64,000 nucleotides of DNA from a virus: positions 248,001-312,000 of the IMG/VR virus record IMGVR_UViG_3300020178_000002; one strand, given 5' to 3'. Of this stretch, positions 36,301 through 44,542 are shown one piece after another (position 1 is the stretch's first letter; every line of letters starts with the position of its first letter). A program made the position numbers and the translations under genes. The notes under the pieces are model-generated. The model saw nothing but the letters and a program-made list of their open reading frames with translations, ran no database searches and was not told the origin of the DNA.

Positions 36301-37305
36301 ATTTGCTCCATCTGATAAATCTAGGGTTGATATGATCCTATTCTCAAAGTTAGCTCCATTATGGACAATGAAATGATTATTAGCAGCACCAGCTATGGTG
36401 ACATCATTTAGATCATTGAGTTCAGATACAGAGCTTACTAATCCAGGTGCAAAAGAACCATTGTTATAAACAATAGTTTCTCCATTTTGGATATTCTGAA
36501 TACTCACATCAGAGAGAAGTCCGATGCTAGGCAATGCTGTGAGGTTTGAACCATCTAAAGCAGGCAGTGTGTTTTGAACAGTGATTTCTAAGACATTGCC
36601 AGCGTTTGTACCAAAGTCTTTTGTTGAAGCAGTTCCTAATGCTGGGGTGTCTGCTAGATCATTGTAAGAGAGTGCTTGGTTTACAAAGCTAACACCATTG
36701 TGTCTTAAAACTTCTCCATCTAAAGCACCTGCAACTACAACATCAAGTAGGTTATCAATAGAGAGATGGTCTATAGTAACACTTCCAGATATTTGAGAGT
36801 TGTCGTCATCATAAGTCCAAGTTATGCCCCCACCATCGGTAAACATTGCCCCAACAAAGTCTTCAATATTTTCTTGGGTGAACCCACCACCACCATTAGC
36901 AGGGTCTACTTGTTGGAATACTCCACCTACTGCTTGTAGTATTTTTCCATTTACAATCCCATCGCCCAAATCTACATCTGTGAGTTCACCTATAGAAGTT
37001 GCATTGAGTATGCCCAGATTTGTTCTTGCATCAGCTTGAGCTTGTACTCCGAGATCTGCAATCTCAGAGAGTACGTTATCGGCCACAAGGAAGTTTTGAG
37101 GGTTGCTTCCATTCAAGGTTTCAATCTCGATTATTGCGTCTTGAATTGCAGCATGGACTTCTGCTGGATAATCGTTTGTCCAAACAACTCCATTTCTTCG
37201 GATATTTCCAACAGAGGTAAAACCATTTTCATCAGAAGTTACTGTGAAAGTGTAAACCCCAAAAGAAGTGACTACTTCATAGTTCTTACTAATTGCATCT
37301 GCCAT
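30340..37305 (-). CDS. Giant tail-fibre-like protein 2 (2321 aa), repeat-rich
   Basis: The N-terminus (ISKNYEVVTSFGVYTFTV) differs from fibre 1. The body consists of repeats such as NLDDLGDVSIANPALNHF, GTASTSNVGDFLA and ALGLEIGTDVQ, compositionally like fibre 1 and including shared TTGTL/FTVDGLTGNT-type units. It is probably a second long fibre, or the proximal half of a fibre completed by protein 1. The two genes lie 56 bp apart on the same strand. Blocks of near-duplicated DNA occur at 31041-31421 and 31931-32415. Confidence 0.8.
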   Translation of the reverse strand: MADAISKNYEVVTSFGVYTFTVTSDENGFTSVGNIRRNGVVWTNDYPAEVHAAIQDAIIEIETLNGSNPQNFLVADNVLSEIADLGVQAQADARTNLGILNATSIGELTDVDLGDGIVNGKILQAVGGVFQQVDPANGGGGFTQENIEDFVGAMFTDGGGITWTYDDDNSQISGSVTIDHLSIDNLLDVVVAGALDGEVLRHNGVSFVNQALSYNDLADTPALGTASTKDFGTNAGNVLEITVQNTLPALDGSNLTALPSIGLLSDVSIQNIQNGETIVYNNGSFAPGLVSSVSELNDLNDVTIAGAANNHFIVHNGANFENRIISTLDLSDGANLLTNASSAGDLSDIDFGAGLVNGKILQVVGGVLVQQDPPNTGFTQEEVEDIVGAQFSHLNHSTGITFAYDDPSSEVRATLSNSLQDIVNVGHAVNNILISDGLNFGLNTPAQARTALGLEIGTDVQTQSAQLDILAGLNNGNNNFIVGNGNQFTILSGQDARNALGLGTASTSATGDFLASGSGLNDLSDVSLNGNAPSQFLVNNGFGNYLNRTISTTDLSNGSKVPLLNNNDELVLTNVLKPNGGINVSNLFTVDGLTGNTAVLGTLDVDGLSSMDGGLNVINPLTDAVSLSITPNGNNATINSAGGDVSFSAINISTTGTLNAGATTVNSLSTSSISIPDNNGAALVVAEGANAYLTFNTTDNTESIIFGKVFTAQSGSSIGNLVLADNSITTSNNGGIDFGVNQINIGGDLIVGNNAFVVNALNGNTGVTGNFSVNGISTLSSGANLNNQNIGNVDDIELNTISAKGNLVQLNITDNQPIALKVEESTNNVSYIEVDTTDGAEEIRLLKPVEIDGTMDISSGSIVDSTGTIDFGNTSLTTGGDITVQNLTVNGVQNINNQNNLAVADSVIELNNGFVGNNANDLGFLLTRGDLDDAVIFWDEGDDTFRLALHSGAVDVNTTDFSAVAGISDANLRLGNVSSQGNISATGSLSITSTGTILAPAANANDNHIVTSAWVRALTVSDFTGSTESIQDVVGAQFAHANHSAGITFAYTDDGGVNDGNVTATLQASLVSIAGLNPQAANKIIYTTGANTYATADITQQGRDLIASADPVAHLNLEIGTDVQAQNARLEEISAIAQPTADNFLAGDGNDLVLKTPAQARTSLALDQVNARVTLGFGTAVTNDTGDFLATGSAINSLSDVTITNDPQAGTPLTNQVLVYTGNNVFENAQLSSSQLSDGTSLIKTTSSINDLNDVSTANKAQDKILVFNAQGSLIVGDNTIVEEVQDAIGSMINAGQQTDITVTYDDINNRIDYSVDATVARLNNPALTGVPTAPTAAVNSNTTQLATTAFVVAEIADFESGLGTASTSNVGDFLASSLVTLANPQAGEALIYDAVNATFDNVALSTTNLSDSNNIAFLNANQTITGDLTVSGDIDLTGAVITANNPANNSVGREVATASFVRAVVAQVGGNITQLSHLSDVDANLAPNNGEALIYTTANGANVFESVALSSANISDIDASNAQAGHTLVWDGVSTFVAQAPTESAQDAVNELFITNGSAHTDITFTYNDAANTMTASVDNTVARLAGPTFTGVPEAPTAVVNTNTTQIATTAFVVAEIGDLGLGTASTSNVGDFLAAGSNLDDLGDVSIANPALNHFIVSDALGAFSNRTISSSDLSDTANISLLNANQTFTGTVQVTTQAASDNSTKIASTAYTDRQVSDSITALALGTASQNNTGDFLSAGSNLDDLGDVSIANPALNHFIVSDALGAFSNRTISTTDLSNSANIPLLNNGNLTLGGSLSVAEISLADNQPSALNITEGGNGYLTFVTTNTAEEIILGENVSLDKNITVTGTGTITAPAQNANATQIVTAAWVRGLTVNDLTDTTELVQDIAGGLLVNNNHDTGISTTYDDANGELTIQLTGNLSDISGLANTDGNFIVGDGNNFVAQTKAQVKATLDLEIGTDVQAQDTLLQEFADLNPAGNNKLFHTTGAGALTTATITAAGLALLDDADNTAQRTTLGLAIGTDVQAQDTLLQEIADLNPLGNNQLLHTTGAGALTNSTITAAGLALLDDADNTAQRTTLGLGNVSTLDTTITGGVADAGKVVITDGNGKLGAISGENLTNLGSISTHSDVNINTGAFTGDEVLVWDSNAGEFVAENFDEKARDVVATALAGGTATGVDSLTFANNDAGDVIDVSVEVSSNNLTDVNAAPDTDKQVLRYTTANGLNKYVPTVLGTSTDYDVGTSPGELILLSTPTQSNVNAVADLIVLGRVIETIDYGSVADAFVLNTDFSTDWNGSGLNDAVVYAKEDYGVLVS
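31041..31421. repeat. Tandem DNA repeat inside fibre gene 2 (two units of ~190 bp)
   Basis: 31041-31230 and 31231-31421 are highly similar through their length (shared blocks such as TTATCAGCATCATC and CAGCCCCTGTTGTATGGA). They encode consecutive protein repeats, so this is a recent internal duplication. Confidence 0.8.
31931..32415. repeat. Second near-duplicate repeat pair inside fibre gene 2
   Basis: Segments around 31931-32100 and 32250-32415 share long blocks (such as ACTGAAAGCACC and TCATCAAGGTTTGATCC) and encode the repeated NLDDLGDVSIANPALNHF module. Confidence 0.75.
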
Positions 37306-37401
37306 AATTATTGCCTCTCTTATGATGTCTCTATTTTATTAATCTTATTAAAAGACTATTAGAACACAGTATAACTCATTAGCTGATTTAAGGAGATTAT
37401 A

Positions 37402-38358
37402 ATGAATAAGGTAAGAGCTTCTTTTCTAAACCTGGTAGAGGAAAAAGGCGGTTTTGTGTGCCATCACGCACACTTTGATAAATCTCATTTAATAACCCCA
37501 GAGATTCTGAGAAAAAGTCAATCTAGCCTTCAAGAAAAGTGGTACATATACAGAGACTTGAAAGAATCTTACACTAGGGAAGATCTAAGACTTCGTATGG
37601 TTCGATGTATTGAAAAAATGCGATCTCAAGGTGTTAACAAATGTAAAACCTTCATAGATGCAGACCAGATTGTAGGTTTGACTCCTATGGAAGTTGCTGT
37701 TGAGCTAAAGAAAGAGTACTCAGCTAAAGGCTTTGATCTGCTTCTGGCAGTTCAGCCTCTTGAGGGAGTTCTAAATCCTTTTGCTAGAGAGATTTTTGTT
37801 AAAGCCTGTGGAATGGCTGACGTTGTTGGAGGTCTTCCAGATAGAGACAAAGAGCCACTATCTCATATGGACTTTATTTTAAGCCTAGCAAAAGATTTAG
37901 GCAAAGACCTTGATGTTCATGTTGGTCAAAACAACATACCCTCTGAACAAGAATCCGAGATGGTTGTTGATAAAGTTAAAGAGCATAACATGGAGGGTAG
38001 AGTGAACTTGGTTCATGCAATCTCTTTATCTTGCCAAACCAAAAGCAAGAGGAAAGAGGTTATACAAAAGATTAAAGATACCAATACAGGTGTGATTGTG
38101 TGCCCCTCTGCTGCAATAAGTATGAAGCAACAATCTAATGTTTCCGCCCCTATCCATAATTCCATAGCTCCTGTCTTAGAAATGCTTGAAGCTGGTGTAG
38201 ATGTAATGTTAGGTGTGGATAACATACATGACCTATTCATGCCTTTGGTTGATGGAGACCTATGGTTTGAGTGTAGGCTGATGATGGAAGCAATAAGATG
38301 CTATGACTTGGAACTGATTTCTAAAATAGCTTCAAATAAAAGAGGTTTTAATGATTAA
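37402..38358 (+). CDS. Amidohydrolase, cytosine deaminase/AtzC-like clade, substrate unknown
   Basis: A 318-aa metal-dependent hydrolase. The HHAHFDKS motif near residue 22 corresponds to the HxHxDK metal site of CodA/AtzC-type amidohydrolases. Later DVHVGQ, VNLVHAISL and MLGVDNIHDLFMP supply the further His and Asp ligands. Known relatives deaminate cytosine or triazine-type rings. It heads a four-gene overlapping cluster with purB, purA and guaC, so a nucleobase or nucleoside substrate is likely. The HxHxDK motif and 'GVDN' ending argue against dihydroorotase. RBS AAGGAG at proper distance. Substrate is not determined. Confidence 0.7.
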   Translation: MNKVRASFLNLVEEKGGFVCHHAHFDKSHLITPEILRKSQSSLQEKWYIYRDLKESYTREDLRLRMVRCIEKMRSQGVNKCKTFIDADQIVGLTPMEVAVELKKEYSAKGFDLLLAVQPLEGVLNPFAREIFVKACGMADVVGGLPDRDKEPLSHMDFILSLAKDLGKDLDVHVGQNNIPSEQESEMVVDKVKEHNMEGRVNLVHAISLSCQTKSKRKEVIQKIKDTNTGVIVCPSAAISMKQQSNVSAPIHNSIAPVLEMLEAGVDVMLGVDNIHDLFMPLVDGDLWFECRLMMEAIRCYDLELISKIASNKRGFND

Positions 38359-39592
38359 AAGATATGAACACCCTAAGATTAAAAAGATCTTCTCTCCTGA
38401 ACAGAGGCTTTCTTATTTTGTAGACATCGAAAGATACGCATCTCTTTATCATGGAGTTGAAATACCAGATATAAACATAGATTCCCTGCTTTGTAGTATG
38501 GATGAATGTGAAAAGATCACGAAGCATGAGACAGTTGCTTTCTTACAAGCTCTTTCTTATCAGTTAGATGATATTTCAAATCTTCACTTTGGTATGACAA
38601 GCTCTGATGTTTTAGATACCTGTCTTTCTTTACAAATCAAAGAAGCATCTAGTGTTTTGGAAGATGAGATAAAGATTCTTCTCACTAGCCTTAAGACTTT
38701 CTGCTTAAAGAATAAGAATACTCTTATGGTAGGTAGATCTCATGGTAAAGCAGGTGAATTGATCAGCTTAGGGTTTTCTTTTCTTTCTTACTATAAAGAA
38801 TGGGAGAGGAACTTAGATAGACTCACTCATGCTAGAGAAGAAGTCTCTTATGGGATGGTTTCTGGTCCTATGGGTAACTTTTCAAACATTAATAGAGAGA
38901 AAGAAGACTTTATTTGCTCTAGATTAGGGATCAAACCAGAGCCTGTTTCAACTCAAGTTATTCCAAGAGATAGACATTCCTATCTTATGTGTGTACTAGG
39001 CATCATTGGAGCATCTCTCGAAAGATTATCCACACACATTAGAAACTTGAGTCAGTCTGGCATTGAAGAAATTTCTGAATCCTTTTCCGTTTCCCAAACA
39101 GGGAGTTCGGCTATGCCACATAAGAAGAACCCTATCTTATCAGAAAATGTGACAGGACTTGCCAGACTGTTAAAAAGTTATGTCTCTCCCTCTTTAGATA
39201 ATGTTTCCCTCTGGTTTGAAAGGGATATGAGTCATTCTTCTGTTGAGAGGGTGACAATAGAAGATGCGTTTCACTTATCATGCTTTGCAGTCAAAAGAAT
39301 GACTTTTGTCATTGATAGGCTTTCTGTTCATAAAGAGTCTTTGGATAAAAACATTGAAAGAGAAGGCAATCACATTTATTCTCACTCTGTTCTTTGCCAT
39401 CTTATGAAAAAAGGTGTAGACAGACATGAGGCATATCGCTTCATTCAAAAGGTCACTCAGGGAAACAAGGACTTATTTAAAGAATTAGAGACTTCCTATC
39501 CCGAGCATAAGGTAGGACAAGTGGTATTATTTAATGAATGTGTGTCAAACATAGATCATATTTTTAGGAATGTATTTGGAGATTCTAAATGA
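38351..39592 (+). CDS. purB: Adenylosuccinate lyase
   Basis: A 413-aa fumarase/aspartase-superfamily enzyme that converts adenylosuccinate to AMP and fumarate; bacterial enzymes also act on SAICAR. Visible are LHFGMTSSDVLDT (substrate binding), RSHGKAGE (catalytic His region) and the superfamily signature GSSAMPHKKNPILSE, with the flexible catalytic Ser loop. Length is close to bacterial PurB (~430 aa). It overlaps the amidohydrolase by 8 bp and purA by ATGA. Confidence 0.93.
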   Translation: MIKRYEHPKIKKIFSPEQRLSYFVDIERYASLYHGVEIPDINIDSLLCSMDECEKITKHETVAFLQALSYQLDDISNLHFGMTSSDVLDTCLSLQIKEASSVLEDEIKILLTSLKTFCLKNKNTLMVGRSHGKAGELISLGFSFLSYYKEWERNLDRLTHAREEVSYGMVSGPMGNFSNINREKEDFICSRLGIKPEPVSTQVIPRDRHSYLMCVLGIIGASLERLSTHIRNLSQSGIEEISESFSVSQTGSSAMPHKKNPILSENVTGLARLLKSYVSPSLDNVSLWFERDMSHSSVERVTIEDAFHLSCFAVKRMTFVIDRLSVHKESLDKNIEREGNHIYSHSVLCHLMKKGVDRHEAYRFIQKVTQGNKDLFKELETSYPEHKVGQVVLFNECVSNIDHIFRNVFGDSK

Positions 39593-40806
39593 GTACAACG
39601 GCAGTTATAGGTGGTCAATGGGGTGATGAGGGTAAAGGTAAGATTGTTGACTTTCTTTCAGAAGGTGCAGACTATTGTGTTCGCTTTCAAGGTGGCAGTA
39701 ATGCAGGTCATACTATCACAGTAAACGATCAAGTGTATAAGCTCAGATTATTGCCCTCAGGAGTCCTTAGAGGTTCAACGGGTGTTCTTGGTGCTGGTAT
39801 GGTTATAAACCTTGATGTGCTTCAATCTGAAGTCTCTTATCTACAAGAAAGAGGGATAGAGCCAAAGTTCTTTATTGATCATAGAGCACATCTTGTCACT
39901 CCAGAGCATATTTCCAATGATGTTCTTCGAGAGAAAGAATCTGGAAACAGAATTGGCACTACAAGAAATGGTATTGGCCTTTGTTATGAAGATAAAGCAA
40001 GAAGAACAGGTCTTCGTGCAGGAGATCTACTAACAGACTTTGATTCTAAGGTAGATGCCTTTCTTAAGTTTTATGATAACAGCCCTCGTGTTAAGTTAGG
40101 TCTGGTGAAAGTTTTGAATGAGTGGAAAGACACTTGGTCTAAATACATTCGTACAGACCTCACAGATGTTCTATATAGAGCAATGCATATAGAAGATAAG
40201 GAAGTTGTTATTGAAGGGGCACAGGGGACTCTCTTGGATGTTTCACATGGAACATATCCTTTCGTTACATCTTCTCATACAATAGCCCCAAGCATTGCAG
40301 CAGGAGTAGGTGCTTCTTTACCAAGAGACTATAACTGCATTGGTGTTTTTAAAGCATACTGCACTAGAGTTGGCAAAGGGGGCTTCCCATCAGAAGATTT
40401 TACAGAAGATGGAGATGCTTTACAGAGAATCGGTAAAGAGGTAGGTGTTGTCACAAAGAGAGTTAGAAGATGTGGCTGGCTTAACCTTGATGATATGATT
40501 TATGCGAACCAGCTTAATGGCTTCACTTCAATTGTTTTAACAAAAGTGGATGTCTTAGATGGATTCTCTAAAGTTAAAGTAATGTATAAGGGTGATTTGC
40601 AAACTCTAGATGGTTGGGCAGGTTCAGGAGATGCCAAAACTTGGCTTGAGCTACCAGAGAATCTTATGAAGTTTATTGATTACATTCAAGAGAAAACAGG
40701 TGTTTCAGTTACCATGATTTCTAATGGTCCAGATCGCAAGGACACAATAATGCACCCTTTTTTAACTATGCCAAAACTTGAAACCACACCTAGCATGGAG
40801 CTTTAA
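39589..40806 (+). CDS. purA: Adenylosuccinate synthetase
   Basis: A 405-aa enzyme catalysing IMP + Asp + GTP to adenylosuccinate. The P-loop [14 protein letters not shown] places the catalytic base at Asp13; GGSNAGHTI holds the catalytic His; [24 protein letters not shown] and [11 protein letters not shown] are classic PurA motifs. Retention of Asp13 distinguishes it from phage PurZ, which makes 2-aminoadenine precursors and has Ser there. It is flanked by purB and guaC with overlapping or adjacent ends. It lacks some C-terminal residues compared with E. coli (432 aa) but looks functional. Confidence 0.95.
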   Translation: MSTTAVIGGQWGDEGKGKIVDFLSEGADYCVRFQGGSNAGHTITVNDQVYKLRLLPSGVLRGSTGVLGAGMVINLDVLQSEVSYLQERGIEPKFFIDHRAHLVTPEHISNDVLREKESGNRIGTTRNGIGLCYEDKARRTGLRAGDLLTDFDSKVDAFLKFYDNSPRVKLGLVKVLNEWKDTWSKYIRTDLTDVLYRAMHIEDKEVVIEGAQGTLLDVSHGTYPFVTSSHTIAPSIAAGVGASLPRDYNCIGVFKAYCTRVGKGGFPSEDFTEDGDALQRIGKEVGVVTKRVRRCGWLNLDDMIYANQLNGFTSIVLTKVDVLDGFSKVKVMYKGDLQTLDGWAGSGDAKTWLELPENLMKFIDYIQEKTGVSVTMISNGPDRKDTIMHPFLTMPKLETTPSMEL

Positions 40807-40807
40807 T

Positions 40808-41860
40808 ATGAGAATTGAAACAGAGTCGAAGCTGGACTTCAAAGATGTATTGTTTAAGCCAAAGAGATCAACTCTGACCTCTCGAAAAGAAGTAGATCTA
40901 AATAGGGATTTCAAGTTCCCTCATAGTAATCGTGTCTGGAGTGGTGTTCCTATTGTAGCAGCCAACATGGACACTGTTGGAACTATTGAAGCAGGTAAGG
41001 TTCTTTCTCAGAACAATATGCTAACTTGTCTCCATAAACATTACACTGAAGATGAGTATGTAGACCTCTATAATTGGGTATATGCGAACCAAGGCTCTAC
41101 TTATGCTTCCTATTGGGCTTACTCTATGGGTATTTCAGATGAGGAGTTTGCTAGATTAGAATCAGTCCAGAAGAAAACTTCTGGTAAGATTACTACAATC
41201 TGTATTGATGTCGCTAATGGATATACTGAGAGGTTCATTAACTTTGTTTCTAAGGTTAGAAACAGATATCCAGAAGCGATTATTATTGCAGGTAATGTCG
41301 TGACTGCTGAAATAACAGAGCAGCTTATCCTAGCAGGTGCAGACATAGTAAAAGTTGGGATAGGGTCAGGGAGCGTTTGTACGACTCGTATTCAAGCTGG
41401 TGTAGGCTATCCTCAGTTGAGTGCAGTTATTGAGTGTGCAGATGCAGCACATGGTTTGAATGGTCGGATTATGTCTGATGGTGGTTGTACTTGTCCTGGA
41501 GATGTAGCTAAGGCATTTGGTGGTGGGGCTGACTTTGTAATGCTGGGTGGTATGCTTGCAGGTCATGTTGAGAACCTTAAGCTAGATGACCAAGGAAATG
41601 CTTTATTTTATGGTATGTCATCAGATACAGCTATGGACAAGTATCATGGTGGTGTTAACGAGTATCGCTCATCAGAGGGTAGGACAGTATCTCTTGACCA
41701 AAGAGGCAATATAAAAGACACCATTCAAGACATACTTGGTGGAGTTCGTTCAACTTGTACTTATATTGGTGCGAGTGAGCTTCGTGAGCTGAGTAAATGC
41801 ACGACTTTTATTCGTGTTTCTCAGCAGTACAACCCTGTGTATGAAAGCAAGACTGTTTAA
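40808..41860 (+). CDS. guaC: GMP reductase
   Basis: A 350-aa NADPH-dependent enzyme converting GMP to IMP and ammonia. The sequence follows E. coli GuaC almost throughout: the [16 protein letters not shown]-terminus, [20 protein letters not shown] with the catalytic Cys, [18 protein letters not shown], and a C-terminal STCTYIGA. There is no CBS domain, so it is not IMP dehydrogenase. I chose the ATG at 40808, two bases after the purA stop, because it gives the canonical family N-terminus. Together with PurA and PurB it completes a GMP to AMP route. Confidence 0.95.
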   Translation: MRIETESKLDFKDVLFKPKRSTLTSRKEVDLNRDFKFPHSNRVWSGVPIVAANMDTVGTIEAGKVLSQNNMLTCLHKHYTEDEYVDLYNWVYANQGSTYASYWAYSMGISDEEFARLESVQKKTSGKITTICIDVANGYTERFINFVSKVRNRYPEAIIIAGNVVTAEITEQLILAGADIVKVGIGSGSVCTTRIQAGVGYPQLSAVIECADAAHGLNGRIMSDGGCTCPGDVAKAFGGGADFVMLGGMLAGHVENLKLDDQGNALFYGMSSDTAMDKYHGGVNEYRSSEGRTVSLDQRGNIKDTIQDILGGVRSTCTYIGASELRELSKCTTFIRVSQQYNPVYESKTV

Positions 41861-43047
41861 ACCTTAACAGGGTCTCGCTTATTCTTGTAATAAGCAGTTA
41901 TGATTTTAGCAGTGCCTGTATCCTTATCAAACTCAAAGGCTACAGTTAAGTTTTTGGTCATAGGGTCTGTCCACTCAGCTTGCATTCCATAATCTATAGC
42001 TGAGATTAAGTCTTTAGCTCTTAGGTTGTATTCATTCCTCTCGTAATACTTCTCAAGATTAAAGAAGAAAGATTTCAGTTTGTGTACTGAAATACCTCTC
42101 TGATCCATTCTGTATTGAGCATGTGAACTGATGCAGAATTGTTTAATCTTATTTAGACCACTTTTATTGCAATCTACATAGGTATAAACCTCTCTGGCTT
42201 CACTGTTAGGTATGTTCTGACCTTGTTCAAGCTTTTTGATGAGTCTTAGTTCAAGGTTGTGATCAGCGACATTTTTAATAATCCTGTCTCTGGTATGTTC
42301 TATCCCACCTGGTTTTCCTAAAGGGGGGACTAGATCAGCCTTTTTCAGAGTTTTCTTTAAATCTTGGATTTCTCTCTGGAGCGTTTTACTCAAATCCTTG
42401 ATCTCTTTCCTCGTTTTGTTCCCATCCTCCTCAATAGTTTCCTCTAATATGTAACTAGTTGAAAAAGAACCAAAGGCTTTTTTTTCTCTGCTAAGGGTTT
42501 TAATCTCTTGGTTGAGTTCGTTAAGCATCTTCGATGCAGTACGAATCTGAGAAGCTCTTTTACCTCTGCTGAAGAGTCTCTTTAAGAATCTGACCCCCTT
42601 GCCTACAAGGGAGTACTTCTCCTCGATTTTTTCTTTTAGGTCTTCAAGAACTGTTCCATACTCTTTGAGGTACTCAGGCTGACCCATTAGCTCACCTAAT
42701 TCAAAAGCAAGTTTTTCTAACTCTTTGTCTTTTTCTGCCTTAGAAATGTCTCTTTTCATTTCTTTTATCCTGAACTTACGCTCAATTTTTCGAGCTGCCT
42801 TGTCTTCTTTTTCTCTTTTAACTCCTTCAATGAACTTTCTTAGTCGGTAGTTATCTAATTTTTTTTGCTTAATGGTCGCTAAAAAGCCATCAAGTACCGA
42901 ACCATATTCTTCAACATACTCTGGTTGAGCCTGTAAGCCAACAACCTCTTTTTCTAGGTCATCTAGGTCTTTGTCATTTATTTTATCTCTAGATACACGC
43001 TTGCTGATGTCTTTTATAGCTTCTTCTCTTTCAAGTAAGGTCTGCAT
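41857..43047 (-). CDS. Coiled-coil protein with C-terminal HA..RM..RGI domain (396 aa)
   Basis: Residues 1 to ~260 are highly charged coiled coil. The middle holds a module ([30 protein letters not shown]) that is repeated almost identically in the neighbouring pentapeptide protein. The C-terminus ([14 protein letters not shown] ... [20 protein letters not shown]) resembles the HA-R-M-x-x-R-G-I signature of DUF4258/BrnT-type RNase toxins and phage MuF-associated domains. A virion-delivered effector or maturation protein is conceivable. It converges on guaC with a 4-bp overlap. Confidence 0.55.
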   Translation of the reverse strand: MQTLLEREEAIKDISKRVSRDKINDKDLDDLEKEVVGLQAQPEYVEEYGSVLDGFLATIKQKKLDNYRLRKFIEGVKREKEDKAARKIERKFRIKEMKRDISKAEKDKELEKLAFELGELMGQPEYLKEYGTVLEDLKEKIEEKYSLVGKGVRFLKRLFSRGKRASQIRTASKMLNELNQEIKTLSREKKAFGSFSTSYILEETIEEDGNKTRKEIKDLSKTLQREIQDLKKTLKKADLVPPLGKPGGIEHTRDRIIKNVADHNLELRLIKKLEQGQNIPNSEAREVYTYVDCNKSGLNKIKQFCISSHAQYRMDQRGISVHKLKSFFFNLEKYYERNEYNLRAKDLISAIDYGMQAEWTDPMTKNLTVAFEFDKDTGTAKIITAYYKNKRDPVKV

Positions 43048-43059
43048 ATCTTATCCTTT

Positions 43060-43995
43060 TTATTTTCCTTGGTTCTTGAGATCTCTAATCTCTTGGTTAA
43101 TTTCGTTAAGCATCTTCGATGCAGTACGAATCTGAGAAGCTCTTTTCCCTTTGCTGAACATATTCTTGAGATACTTGATGCCTTTACCTACAAGTGAGTA
43201 CTTCTTCTCAATAGTTTCGTGCATTTCTTTCAGAACATTTTCATAGACTTTGGAGTATAGAGGGTCTGCCTCTAAAGCACCTACCTCAACAGCAAGTTCT
43301 TCTAAGTCTCTATCTTTTCTTGAGCTCTTAATAGCTCTGCCTAGATCCTTAATGGTGTCCTGCATCTCTTGCTCTAATATAGTGAATCCCTTATGGGGGA
43401 AGTTCATAGTGATCTCTACACTAAGACCCTCCACCATGCTTAGATTAGCACCTGTGAAATCTGGGTTTAGTAAGACAGCTTTGCTAAAACTTGCTTCTGT
43501 AAGATTACTGCCTTTGAAGTCAGCACTTCTTAGTTGAACATTAGTGAAGTCAGCACTTGTAAGATCAGCACCAGAGAAGTCAGGTTTTGTTCCTTTAGCG
43601 ATGTAGAATTGACTGCCTCTTAGGATGCTTTTTCTAAAGTCTGTTCCATTCAAGGTAGAACCACTGAGTTCAGCACTTCTGAGGTCAGCATCTTGTAGGT
43701 TTGCTTTTGTTAAATCTGCATAATCTAATTTGGCTTGTCTGAGATCTGCTGATTTCAAAGTAGCATCACTTAGATCAGCTTTGGTTAGTATTGCTCTTGC
43801 TAAGTCAGCACCTGTGAAGTCTGCTTCCATTAACTTAGAATTTTCGAGAGAAGACCCATGAAACGTAGCACCTCTCAGATCAGACTCTCTAAGGTCTATT
43901 TCTCTGAGATCCATATTTTTAAAAACACCTCTGGGAGCTTTTGTTTGTGGCATTACAGCTCTTTCGAGGTCTTCTTTTGTATAGTCTTTACTCAT
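43060..43995 (-). CDS. Pentapeptide-repeat protein with shared C-terminal module
   Basis: Residues ~20-190 form a right-handed beta-helix of pentapeptide repeats (DLRGATF, ADLSDAT, ADLRQAK and similar A[DN]LxX units). The C-terminal ~110 residues (LAVEVGALEADP ... [32 protein letters not shown]) match the central module of the downstream gene. Pentapeptide proteins can mimic DNA and bind gyrase, but here the role is unknown. Confidence 0.75.
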   Translation of the reverse strand: MSKDYTKEDLERAVMPQTKAPRGVFKNMDLREIDLRESDLRGATFHGSSLENSKLMEADFTGADLARAILTKADLSDATLKSADLRQAKLDYADLTKANLQDADLRSAELSGSTLNGTDFRKSILRGSQFYIAKGTKPDFSGADLTSADFTNVQLRSADFKGSNLTEASFSKAVLLNPDFTGANLSMVEGLSVEITMNFPHKGFTILEQEMQDTIKDLGRAIKSSRKDRDLEELAVEVGALEADPLYSKVYENVLKEMHETIEKKYSLVGKGIKYLKNMFSKGKRASQIRTASKMLNEINQEIRDLKNQGK

Positions 43996-44033
43996 GGTTC
44001 TTAACCCTTTCTTTTTTTAGAAAGAGATTATAA

Positions 44034-44078
44034 ATAAACAAAAAAAAGCCCCACTTCCCAAATGGAAAGCAGGGCTTT
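44034..44078 (-). terminator. Rho-independent terminator (minus strand)
   Basis: On the minus strand AAAGCCC (44078-44072) pairs with GGGCTTT (44051-44045), followed by a T-run. It lies just downstream of the 44099-44461 gene. Confidence 0.75.
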
Positions 44079-44098
44079 AGAAACCTATGAGCTTGAAA

Positions 44099-44461
44099 TT
44101 ATTTGTTTGAGTAAACAATGAGTAGCTTACCGAGTTCTTTTTTAACCTTTTTCAGAGAAATGCTAGGTTCTAGTTTGCTGATAAGTACGCTATCTCCGAA
44201 CTGAAGTAGCTGGACTGTATCTTCTAGTGTTGTGAGATTTAATGTTCCCATTGAAGCATTCTTCAAATGTACTGTGTCACCCACAATACTGTAAGTTGTG
44301 TTTTTCTGGAGAACTACCTCTAAGACCATAAGCTCTTTTTTATAGTTGTTGTATTTACATAGAATCAGATTAGACTCTAGAGTCTCATCACAACCCTCTG
44401 GCTTTGTAGCAAACACATTGGTAGAGATAAGTAGTAAGATTCCGATTAGTAAGTTTTGCAT
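44099..44461 (-). CDS. Small exported protein with signal peptide (120 aa)
   Basis: The N-terminus MQNLLIGILLLISTNVFA followed by TKP is a clear signal peptide with a plausible signal peptidase I site after VFA. The mature part has two cysteines that could form a disulphide and is otherwise beta-rich. A periplasmic location is likely in a Gram-negative host. RBS AAAGGAA; element copy 3 lies upstream and a terminator downstream, so it is a single-gene unit. Confidence 0.6.
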   Translation of the reverse strand: MQNLLIGILLLISTNVFATKPEGCDETLESNLILCKYNNYKKELMVLEVVLQKNTTYSIVGDTVHLKNASMGTLNLTTLEDTVQLLQFGDSVLISKLEPSISLKKVKKELGKLLIVYSNK

Positions 44462-44498
44462 ATTAGATTCCTTTCATTGTCGTATATATCTACTTTAT

Positions 44499-44520
44499 AT
44501 TATCAATCCCCCTAAGGGGG
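44499..44520 (-). promoter_or_regulatory. C-run / TTGATAAT element (copy 3)
   Basis: On the minus strand: CCCCC (44520-44516), 9 nt, TTGATAAT (44506-44499), upstream of the exported protein gene. The C-run is also part of a CCCCCTTAGGGGG palindrome. Confidence 0.5.
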
Positions 44521-44542
44521 TCTGTTCTTTTTAGGTCTTTTT

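Noticed and set aside
24369-36376. Long open frames on the plus strand opposite the fibre genes
   Set aside because: They arise from the Thr/Ser/Asn-rich repeat codons read in antisense, lack ribosome-binding sites, and encode low-complexity sequence.
23249-37305. Diversity-generating retroelement acting on fibre genes
   Set aside because: No reverse transcriptase or template/variable repeat pair is visible; repeats look like simple internal duplications.
37402-38358. Amidohydrolase as dihydroorotase (PyrC) completing the pyrimidine route
   Set aside because: Its metal motif is HxHxDK with a CodA/AtzC-type C-terminus rather than the DxHxHxR pattern of dihydroorotase, and it is linked to purine genes.
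39589-40806. Possibility that the synthetase is PurZ, indicating 2-aminoadenine DNA
   Set aside because: The catalytic Asp13 and the canonical PurA motifs are retained and no MazZ/DatZ-like genes are seen; the neighbouring GuaC and PurB fit AMP synthesis.
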